From the NCBI GenBank assembly GCA_946409475.1, contig CAMJWQ010000073.1, positions 1 through 11,946 of the forward strand: a stretch of 11,946 nt of DNA, read 5' to 3'. Shown one piece after another: positions 6,269 to 11,946 of this stretch (its first letter is position 1; every line of letters starts with the position of its first letter). The DNA comes from an uncultured Lachnospiraceae bacterium (GTDB lineage Bacteria > Bacillota > Clostridia > Lachnospirales > Lachnospiraceae). A program made the position numbers and the translations under genes. The notes under the pieces were generated by a model. The model saw nothing but the letters and a program-made list of their open reading frames with translations, searched no databases and was not told the origin of the DNA.

Positions 6269-6292
6269 CACACATATTGGAGATTTCATTTA

Positions 6293-6310
6293 TTTTATAA
6301 ATTTATAAAA
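6293..6310. promoter_or_regulatory. Second 18-bp AT-only palindrome upstream of the binding-protein RBS
   Basis: TTTTATAAATTTATAAAA is perfectly self-complementary and ends about 16 nt before the AGAGAGGG ribosome site (6325-6332). It could be an operator or chance in A/T-only DNA. It contains TATAAA but has no matching -35. Confidence 0.3.
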
Positions 6311-6339
6311 AGAAAGGAAAAGAAAGAGAGGGTATTTGT

Positions 6340-7368
6340 ATGAAAAGGAAACTTATGGGTGTATTGTTATGTATTGGTTTGGCAGCATCTATGCTTGGCG
6401 GGTGTGGCAGCAAGACGGAGGAAGCAGTAACGGCAGATACTTCCGGGAAGGAAGAGGAGCAGGCGGCAGCCGGCACGGAAGCAGAAGCTGCTGATGAAGA
6501 GACAGCAGATACGCCGGGTGGGGAGACGTATAAAGTCGGTTTTATTGTAGGTTCAAGAGAGCATGTATTTTATAATTTGATTGAAGAGGCCATAGGTGCA
6601 GAATGTGAAGAGCTCGGCCTTGACTATACCGTGCTTGACGGACAATTAGATGCGAATGTTATGTCGGACGAAATTCAGGATCTGACGGCCCAGGGCTGTG
6701 ATGCAATTGCCTTATCCTGTAATGATGCGGCAGGTGTAAAGCCGGCTATTGAAGCAGCGGCGGCCGAAGGCGTTGCCATGTTTACCTTTGACTGTACCTG
6801 TGATTCCGATAAAATTGTCTGTTTTGCAGGAACCGATAATGTAGAAGGAGGAAGACTGGGAGCACAGGAAATCATCCGTTTATGCGAGGCCGGAGATAAG
6901 GTTGCCATGATCGGTTATCCGACAGCCTCCTCGGTACTTGACAGACAAACCGGTTTTGAAGAAGTGATCAACGGACAGTCGGATATTACATATGAATTTT
7001 TTGGAGATTACACAGGTGACGCCAATAAAGCGCAGCAATTAATGGAAGACTGGCTGGTACAGGATCCGGATCTGGCAGCCGTGTTCTGTGCCGGAGATCC
7101 TGCGGCTACGGGAGCCCTGGCGGCTATTAAAGCGGCCGGTGCCGATACTTTAGTGATCGGATTTGACGGTAATCCGGAAGCAAAGGAAGCAATTCTGGAT
7201 GCAGAAGGTAACGGTAAATGGTGGGTCTCTGAAATATCCCAGAACCCTTCGGAAATAGGCTTAACAATTACAGCCCAAATGTATAAGTATTTAACGACCG
7301 GATCTGTGGACAGTGATTATATATCAATAGCACCTTATATTATTACCGCGGAAAATGCGGCAGAGTAA
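6340..7368 (+). CDS. Sugar ABC transporter substrate-binding lipoprotein (RbsB-like, Peripla_BP_4)
   Basis: This complete 342-residue protein starts after AGAGAGGG at 7 nt spacing. Residues 1-21 are a lipoprotein signal (basic MKRK, hydrophobic core, SMLGGC with lipidated Cys22). An acidic Ala/Glu-rich spacer follows to about residue 62, then two Rossmann-like lobes of the ribose-binding type: YKVGFIVGSREHVFYNLIEE, the Q-D pattern LTAQGCDAIALSCND, a strand VAMFTFDCT, CFAGTDNVEGGRLGAQE, and the second lobe with AVFCAGDPAATGALAAIKAA and TLVIGFDGNPEAKEAI. The predicted role is to capture a sugar or polyol outside the membrane and hand it to the permease. Being first in the operon, with a hairpin just after it, fits the usual higher expression of binding proteins. 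The ligand cannot be determined here. The GFDGNP hinge is typical of ribose, allose and xylose type binders. Confidence 0.93.
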   Translation: MKRKLMGVLLCIGLAASMLGGCGSKTEEAVTADTSGKEEEQAAAGTEAEAADEETADTPGGETYKVGFIVGSREHVFYNLIEEAIGAECEELGLDYTVLDGQLDANVMSDEIQDLTAQGCDAIALSCNDAAGVKPAIEAAAAEGVAMFTFDCTCDSDKIVCFAGTDNVEGGRLGAQEIIRLCEAGDKVAMIGYPTASSVLDRQTGFEEVINGQSDITYEFFGDYTGDANKAQQLMEDWLVQDPDLAAVFCAGDPAATGALAAIKAAGADTLVIGFDGNPEAKEAILDAEGNGKWWVSEISQNPSEIGLTITAQMYKYLTTGSVDSDYISIAPYIITAENAAE

Positions 7369-7413
7369 ACTTGTTTTCAGGTTTACCGGAAAACCATTTT
7401 GTTTCTGATAATA

Positions 7414-7437
7414 AGGACTGCCATAACAGGCAGTCCT
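7414..7437 (+). other. Intercistronic hairpin between binding protein and ATPase genes
   Basis: AGGACTGCC (7414-7422) and GGCAGTCCT (7429-7437) form a perfect 9-bp stem with an ATAACA loop, 46 nt past the stop. No T-run follows (CATGTAAAAA), so it is more likely a 3' stabiliser or partial terminator that raises binding-protein mRNA over the rest. A weaker GGTTT/AAACC stem at about 7380-7395 precedes it. Confidence 0.55.
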
Positions 7438-7494
7438 CATGTAAAAAGATAGGAATTGGATTTTTACATATTATAAAGAGAAGGATCGATGTAT

Positions 7495-8994
7495 ATGGAG
7501 CCGATTTTACAGGTAAAAAAAATTAGTAAGGTATTTCCGGGCGTGAATGCGCTGACAGACGTTTCTGCCGATTTTTATCCGGGTGAGGTACATACTCTGG
7601 TTGGAGAAAACGGTGCCGGTAAATCTACCTTGATAAAAATAATATCGGGTGTTTATATTCCGACCGGGGGCCAGATTTTTTTAAATGGAAAAGAAATGAA
7701 TTTTCAAAATCCCAGACAGGCACTGGATGAAGGAATATCTGTCATTCATCAGGAATTAAGCATAGCAAATGATTTAACTATTGCTGAGAATATTTTTCTT
7801 GGAGCGGAACCCAGAAAGAAAAACGGATTGTTAGACAGAAAGAAAATGAATAAAGAGGCTCAGGATGTACTTGACTTTATGGCACTGGATTTAAAGTCAG
7901 CTGCTTTAGCAAGGGATTTAAATGCCGCACAACAGCAAATGGTTGAAATTGCAAAGGTTATTACAAAGAAGTCAAAGGTTGTTGTTATGGACGAGCCTAC
8001 CTCTTCTTTATCGGAGCATGAAATTAACGCGCTTTTTAAACAGATTAGAATATTGAAAGAAAATAAGGTGGCGATTATATACATTACCCATAGATTAAAG
8101 GAATTAAAGGAAATTTGCGAGAGAGTTACCATACTTCGTGACGGGTGCCATATTAAAACCATGCTGGTCAAAGATACGTCGGAAGAGGAAATAGTAACAA
8201 GCATGGTAGGGCGTGAAATCGGTAATTATTATAACAAAAAAGGGCATACAAAGGGAAAGGAAATGCTCCGTGTGGAAGGACTGACAAGAAAAAAAGAATT
8301 CTACGATATCTCCTTTTCAGCCTGTGCCGGTGAGATCCTGGGTGTTTCCGGGTTGGTGGGGGCAGGACGGACGGAAGTAATGGAGGCGATTTTTGGAGCC
8401 GCCAGATTAGATTCCGGGAAAATATATGTGGAAGGCAGGGAGGTTTTATTTGCTTCTCCCAGAGAAGCGATAGCACATAATATCGGTCTCGTTACGGAAG
8501 ACAGGAGAAGGACCGGGCTTATGCTGAATGCCATGATAAAAGAAAACATTGCGCTGCCCAGTCTTATAAGACATAAAAGAAAGCTTGGATTTCTGGATAA
8601 AAAATGGGAAGAAGCCGTCTGCAAGGAATATATGGATAAATTAAGAATTAAAGCCCCCGGTATGGATACCATCTTAAATACTCTTTCCGGAGGAAATCAA
8701 CAGAAAGTTATCCTGGCAAAATGGATGATAGCAGAATCGAAAATATTAATTCTTGACGAACCTACCAGAGGTATTGATGTAAATGCAAAGTCAGAATTTT
8801 ATACGTTAATGAATGCTTTTGTGGAAAAGGGAGGATGTATTATTATGGTTTCCTCTGAGCTGCCTGAGATTATTGGGGTCAGTGACAGGGTTATTGTTAT
8901 GAGAGAAGGCCGTATCAGTGGGGAATTATCAAGAGAAGAAGCCACGGAACAGAGAATTATTCAATTGGCAAGCATTCATAGTGAAACGGAATAG
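7495..8994 (+). CDS. Sugar ABC transporter ATP-binding protein (RbsA-like, two NBDs)
   Basis: An intact tandem ATPase of 499 residues, the normal RbsA/MglA length. NBD1 has Walker A GENGAGKSTL (from residue 37), Q-loop SVIHQELSIANDLTIAENIF, a noncanonical signature LNAAQQQMVEIAK, Walker B VVVMDEPTSSL and H-loop YITHRLKEL. NBD2 has the family's degenerate Walker A GLVGAGRTE, VTEDRRRTGL, signature LSGGNQQKVILAKW and Walker B ILILDEPTRGIDVNA. It powers import through the permease encoded next. An ATG at 7489 is also in frame but only 3 nt from GAAGGA. The ATG at 7495 has 9-nt spacing and gives the usual MEPILQVKKISK start, so it is preferred. It is a paralogue of the broken ATPase at the left end of the window, and the DRKKM and DEPTSSL segments are shared. 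Confidence 0.95.
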   Translation: MEPILQVKKISKVFPGVNALTDVSADFYPGEVHTLVGENGAGKSTLIKIISGVYIPTGGQIFLNGKEMNFQNPRQALDEGISVIHQELSIANDLTIAENIFLGAEPRKKNGLLDRKKMNKEAQDVLDFMALDLKSAALARDLNAAQQQMVEIAKVITKKSKVVVMDEPTSSLSEHEINALFKQIRILKENKVAIIYITHRLKELKEICERVTILRDGCHIKTMLVKDTSEEEIVTSMVGREIGNYYNKKGHTKGKEMLRVEGLTRKKEFYDISFSACAGEILGVSGLVGAGRTEVMEAIFGAARLDSGKIYVEGREVLFASPREAIAHNIGLVTEDRRRTGLMLNAMIKENIALPSLIRHKRKLGFLDKKWEEAVCKEYMDKLRIKAPGMDTILNTLSGGNQQKVILAKWMIAESKILILDEPTRGIDVNAKSEFYTLMNAFVEKGGCIIMVSSELPEIIGVSDRVIVMREGRISGELSREEATEQRIIQLASIHSETE

Positions 8995-9026
8995 TATAAG
9001 AAACTTTTTGGAAGAGGATGGTTAGA

Positions 9027-10010
9027 ATGAATAATAAAGTAAAGCATTGGTTAAGTAAAAACGTAGTAGTTGTTGTTTTGATCGTGTTGTGTATGGCATT
9101 CGGTATGGCAAACAAAATTTTTTTTACAAGTAAAAATCTAATAAACCTGACTTCGCAAATGTCTATCAATGCATTACTGGCAACAGGCCTTACCTATGTC
9201 ATTATTTTAGGAGGAATCGATATCTCGGTAGGCTCCGTTGCGGCCCTGTCAGGAATTGTTTCAGCTGTTGCAGGCCTTCAATTCCCCGATATGTCGGTTT
9301 TTACGGCTATTATCATTTTAGTAATGAGCGGAATCGTTATTGGCGGAGCGTGCGGGGCTATTAACGGGTTGATGATAACGAAATTCAATGTGGTTCCTAT
9401 GATAACCACTTTAGCAATGATGACGATAGCAAGGGGATTATCTTATGTAGTTACCGGAGGACAGCCGGTATACGGCCTGGCAAATAATTTTGCATGGCTG
9501 GGAGCAGGAAGAATCATAAAACCGGCATCCGAACCGAATGGAATGATACCTGTGCTAACCATATTTACTGCTGTTATTGTATTTTTTATGCATATGCTGC
9601 TCTCAAAAACCGTATTCGGAAGGCATGTTTATGCGGTGGGAAGCAACAGGACAGTCGCCCATTTAAGCGGTATCCATGTGAATAAGGTAGTACTTGTTTC
9701 CTATATATTATGTGGAATTACGGCCGGTCTTGGCGGAATCTGTATCGCATCCAAATTACAGAACGGCCAGCCGTCGGCAGGAGACGGCTATGAAATGTAT
9801 GCCATAGCCGCTACGGTTCTTGGCGGAACCAGTTTAATAGGAGGCAGCGGTTCGGTTGGAAGGGCAATGTTTGGCTGCGCTATTATCGCGGTTATTAATA
9901 ATGGTATGAATTTAATGCAGATTTCGTCTTATTGGCAGAAGGTTGTAATCGGTTCCATTATATTATTTGCAGTTATTTTAGATATGAGCCAAAAGAAGAA
10001 TACAAAATAA
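9027..10010 (+). CDS. Sugar ABC transporter permease (RbsC-like)
   Basis: This 327-residue BPD_transp_2 family permease is complete and has about ten hydrophobic segments, beginning NVVVVVLIVLCMAFGMANKI. Family landmarks are YVIILGGIDISVGSVAALSG (near residues 60-80) and AIAATVLGGTSLIGGSGSVG (near 255-275), the contact loop for the ATPase. GAAGAGG gives 9-nt spacing to the ATG at 9027. The in-frame ATG at 9018 touches the ribosome site and is less likely. It lies about 32 nt after the ATPase stop and 22 nt before the DhaK-like gene. It is the only permease in this operon, so it probably acts as a homodimer, unlike the two-permease arrangement suggested for the decayed transporter upstream. 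Confidence 0.94.
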   Translation: MNNKVKHWLSKNVVVVVLIVLCMAFGMANKIFFTSKNLINLTSQMSINALLATGLTYVIILGGIDISVGSVAALSGIVSAVAGLQFPDMSVFTAIIILVMSGIVIGGACGAINGLMITKFNVVPMITTLAMMTIARGLSYVVTGGQPVYGLANNFAWLGAGRIIKPASEPNGMIPVLTIFTAVIVFFMHMLLSKTVFGRHVYAVGSNRTVAHLSGIHVNKVVLVSYILCGITAGLGGICIASKLQNGQPSAGDGYEMYAIAATVLGGTSLIGGSGSVGRAMFGCAIIAVINNGMNLMQISSYWQKVVIGSIILFAVILDMSQKKNTK

Positions 10011-10032
10011 CGGAATGCGGGTGATCAGCATT

Positions 10033-10986
10033 ATGAAAATTATTAATAATAAGGAAGAGGTATTGGGAGAGGTATTGGAAGGAATTATGTTTACCCAGCC
10101 GGATGCTTATATTCGTATGATTAATGAATTCAGCTACATATTGTACAGAAAGAACATGGATGATAAAAAGGTAAAAATAATTGCAAGCGGAGGTGCGGGA
10201 AGAGGACCCCTGTTCGAAGGCTTTGCGGGAGAGGGCCTGGCAGATGCCGTGGTCACAGGAGATTTTAATTGTGCACCGAATGCTTATGCGCTTTATGATG
10301 TGGCAAGAACCATCGACCGTGGCAGGGGTATTTTGTTTCTGACGAATAATTATGCAGGTGATTATCTGAATAATGATATGGCCGTAGAACTTTTATCTAA
10401 GGAAGGTATTTCCTCCGGGATGGTACTTGTCAGTGATGATATTTTTAGTGCAAGGGGAGAGCCGAAGGATAAAAGAGGCGGATTATCGGGGATAGGAATA
10501 TTGATTAAAATAGCTTCGGCGGCGGCAGAGGACGGACTTTCCCTGGAGGAGGTCTTAAGAATTACACAAAAGGCAAATGATAGGATAAGAACGGCTGCGG
10601 TATGTATGAATGACGATTTGGATCTTATGGAATTTGGTGCGGGATTTTCCGGTGAAGCTCCTGTTATAACGGAAAAATTTCAGTCGGCAGACCGGCTGGC
10701 GGAAAGTGCCATAGAAAAGATCATGGGGGAGCTGGACAGTTATCAGGGCGGCCGGATTTATCTTAACGTGAACCGAATGCGGCAGATGATGTACGTAGAG
10801 GGGTATGTGGTATTAATGTCACTGAAAAGAAAATTAGAGAAAAAGGGCTATTCGCTGATAGGAGCATCGGTAGGCGGTTATTATGATGCTTATGACGCAA
10901 ACGGCTGTATCATTTCCCTGTTGTCCGCAGATTCCGAATTGGAAAAGTATATAAAGCCTGCTAAAGGCTATGATTTTACGATTTGA
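10033..10986 (+). CDS. Divergent DhaK-like protein lacking both catalytic histidines
   Basis: The protein has 317 residues, against about 330-356 for DhaK. The start at 10033 is chosen because GGGTGA lies about 9 nt upstream and MKIINNKEEVLGEVLEGIM aligns with the DhaK N-terminus. ATG 10015 has no ribosome site. Landmarks are SGGAGRGPLFEGFAGEGLAD (family SGGGSGHEP..G..G.GM.D), TNNYAGD (the catalytic-region Asp is kept as D110), KRGGLSGIGILIKIA and MEFGAGFSGEAP (family MEFGVGIHGEPG). His56 of E. coli DhaK is Arg57 here, and His218, which forms the covalent hemiaminal with dihydroxyacetone, is Ser206. The loop before it, carrying CTVPxxGxPSF in DhaK, is reduced to AAVCMNDD. It cannot use the standard mechanism. 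It could be a regulatory or sensor subunit (compare DhaQ, a DhaK paralogue acting with the regulator DhaS), a scaffold, or a kinase subunit for another substrate. The reading frame is intact and followed directly by DhaL. Confidence 0.85.
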   Translation: MKIINNKEEVLGEVLEGIMFTQPDAYIRMINEFSYILYRKNMDDKKVKIIASGGAGRGPLFEGFAGEGLADAVVTGDFNCAPNAYALYDVARTIDRGRGILFLTNNYAGDYLNNDMAVELLSKEGISSGMVLVSDDIFSARGEPKDKRGGLSGIGILIKIASAAAEDGLSLEEVLRITQKANDRIRTAAVCMNDDLDLMEFGAGFSGEAPVITEKFQSADRLAESAIEKIMGELDSYQGGRIYLNVNRMRQMMYVEGYVVLMSLKRKLEKKGYSLIGASVGGYYDAYDANGCIISLLSADSELEKYIKPAKGYDFTI

Positions 10987-10994
10987 GGTGGCTT

Positions 10995-11633
10995 ATGAAA
11001 AGACTTCACGTGATAAAAATGAAAAAAATGCTGGAGAATGCGTCCAGGATGATTGCTGCTAATGAGCCCTATTTAACGGAAGTGGATACGGCCATCGGTG
11101 ACGGTGATCATGGCACAGGAATGAAAAGAGGTTTTTCTGCGTTATACAAAATGCTTGAGAGACAGGAGTTTTATGAATGGGATACTCTGTGCGGAGCAGC
11201 AGGTATTGAGCTGGTAAAATCCATGGGCGGTGCATCGGGAGTCATATTTGGGACCCTCTTTATAGGCGGAATTGACAGGCTGCCCCATGAAAGCAGCTGC
11301 AGCCTTACGGAAATCGCAGATTATTTTATGGAAGGAGAAAAAGCCATCGAACGGAGGGGGAAGGCTAAGGCAGGGCAGAAAACCATGCTGGATGCTTTAC
11401 TGCCGGCAGTAGAAGCTCTTAAAAAAGGTGCGGATACCGGCATGGAAATAGAAGATGCTTTTTTCTATGCGTATAATGCGGCCCTGAAAGGAGCTGAGGA
11501 CAGCAAAGGTATGGAATCTAAAGTGGGAAGGTCTAAGAATTTCAGGGAATCGGTTCTCGGTCTGCCCGATCCCGGAGCGATTTCTACCAGCCTTATATTT
11601 AAAGCCTTTTATGAGGAGCTAGTAAGCCGATAG
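10995..11633 (+). CDS. dhaL: DhaL-like ATP-binding kinase subunit
   Basis: The protein has 212 residues from the ATG at 10995 (DhaL of E. coli has 210), with GAGGTGG just upstream overlapping the previous stop. DhaL carries the nucleotide and Mg ions and phosphorylates the ketose held by DhaK. Here the metal site is intact: D31, D36 and D38 in VDTAIGDGDHG, followed by MKRGF. KSMGGASGVIFGTLF (residues 75-89) and RRGKAKAGQKTMLDALLPAV (from 120) match the family, except that GDKTM has become GQKTM (Q128). Near the C-terminus the usual GRASYLGERSIGHQDPGA is GRSKNFRESVLGLPDPGA. The enzyme is probably active with ATP, but the nucleotide lid and the contact with DhaK differ from classical members. 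No DhaM (PTS) subunit is visible, which suggests direct use of ATP. It is encoded between two different DhaK-like genes. Confidence 0.9.
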   Translation: MKRLHVIKMKKMLENASRMIAANEPYLTEVDTAIGDGDHGTGMKRGFSALYKMLERQEFYEWDTLCGAAGIELVKSMGGASGVIFGTLFIGGIDRLPHESSCSLTEIADYFMEGEKAIERRGKAKAGQKTMLDALLPAVEALKKGADTGMEIEDAFFYAYNAALKGAEDSKGMESKVGRSKNFRESVLGLPDPGAISTSLIFKAFYEELVSR

Positions 11634-11692
11634 ATAAAAATAGTTATATAAATTTGGGGAATACGGACGAATGGTATGTGGAGGAAAATTAT

Positions 11693-11946
11693 ATGAAGAA
11701 AATTATGAATAATCTCGGTGATTTTGTACCCGAAGTTATGGAAGGGATTTTACTTGCATATGGGGATAAGGTTAAAGTCCTGGATTCTGAAAAAAGAATA
11801 CTCATGAAAAACACGAAAACAAAACCCGGTAAGGTGGGTATCGTAACAGCGGGAGGTTCCGGTCATTTACCTGTTTTTCTGGGCTATGTGGGAGATGGTA
11901 TGCTGGATGGCTGTGCCGTTGGGAATGTTTTTGCATCCCCTTCGGC
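11693..11946 (+). CDS. dhaK: Second DhaK-like kinase subunit (3' end outside window)
   Basis: The frame opens with an ATG after GGAGG (11680-11684, 8-nt spacing), 59 nt past dhaL, and is open to the right edge (84 codons). It begins MKKIMNNLGDFVPEVMEGIL, then VGIVTAGGSGHLPVFLGYVG and DGMLDGCAVGNVFASPS, a clear DhaK N-terminal domain. The first substrate-site histidine is present (H58) in the form GGSGHLP rather than GGGSGHEP, a variant I associate with DhaK-family kinases of uncertain or non-dihydroxyacetone substrate. The second catalytic His would lie beyond the window. It differs clearly from the DhaK-like protein at 10033, so this is not a recent tandem copy. It is the likely true partner of DhaL. 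Confidence 0.9.
   Translation, partial: MKKIMNNLGDFVPEVMEGILLAYGDKVKVLDSEKRILMKNTKTKPGKVGIVTAGGSGHLPVFLGYVGDGMLDGCAVGNVFASPS

Larger units (their letters stand above)
5981..6339. promoter_or_regulatory. Divergent control region between deoR and the ABC/Dha operon
   Basis: These 359 very AT-rich bases hold no believable gene. They contain the deoR promoter side, the plus-strand promoter at 6130-6158 and several repeats. ACGATAA occurs at 6192-6198 and 6223-6229, 31 nt apart or about three helical turns. GAACATA occurs at 6173-6179 and 6232-6238. There are two perfect 18-bp palindromes at 6251-6268 and 6293-6310. On the deoR side, 6037-6058 is a run of G/C-spaced A tracts whose complement (CTTTTATTTTTTCG) recalls T-rich DeoR-family operators. 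Which of these the regulator binds is inference. Confidence 0.6.

Noticed and set aside
6024..6273. Two short minus-strand frames rich in Tyr, Phe and Ile
   Set aside because: They are AT-rich control-region DNA read as protein, have low complexity, and overlap the promoters and palindromes.
7860..8672. Three minus-strand frames of 102-123 codons opposite the intact ATPase
   Set aside because: They overlap a well-supported ATPase gene and have no recognisable domains or ribosome sites.

Overview
The window looks like chromosome of a low-GC Clostridia member, most plausibly Lachnospiraceae. The basis is AT-rich intergenic DNA, strong GGAGG-type ribosome binding sites, sigma-A-like promoters, a Gram-positive-style lipoprotein and several ribose-type sugar ABC genes. 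This is inferred from sequence character alone. No tRNA, rRNA or CRISPR array is visible.

Bases 1-2258 hold the remains of one ribose/galactofuranose-type sugar importer. An RbsA-like tandem ATPase enters from the left edge and is broken by a frameshift at an A7 run (534-540). An apparently intact RbsC-like permease follows. Bases 2259-5185 are a scrapyard: a second permease cut after about 45 residues (2370), the C-terminal tail of an unidentified protein (2507-2701), the last ~110 nt of a group II intron (3' end at 2814), an internally deleted VOC/glyoxalase-like gene (2867-2999), a possible 58-residue membrane protein (3127), an intact-looking acidic 328-residue protein (3570-4556), and a 5'-truncated GNAT acetyltransferase fused to a deleted, frameshifted MATE exporter (4557-5163).

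Bases 5186-11946 are an orderly divergent locus. A DeoR-family regulator is on the minus strand (5186-5980). A 359-nt AT-rich control region carries a good TTGACA-17-TAATAT promoter, two perfect 18-bp palindromes and short direct repeats. The plus strand then carries a lipoprotein sugar-binding protein (6340), a tandem ATPase (7495), a permease (9027), a highly divergent DhaK-like protein (10033), DhaL (10995) and a second DhaK-like protein cut by the right edge (11693). The reading is that an ABC importer brings in a sugar or polyol and a DhaK/DhaL-type ATP-dependent kinase phosphorylates it or a ketose derived from it, under DeoR control.

The most unusual point is the first DhaK-like protein. 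Both histidines that define dihydroxyacetone kinase are replaced (Arg57 and Ser206), and a loop before the second site is shortened. The second DhaK keeps the first histidine in a GGSGHLP variant. DhaL keeps its three metal-binding Asp but differs in the GDKTM and GERSIGHQDPGA motifs. This suggests a two-K, one-L system in which one K subunit is a sensor, scaffold or differently acting subunit, probably for a substrate other than dihydroxyacetone.
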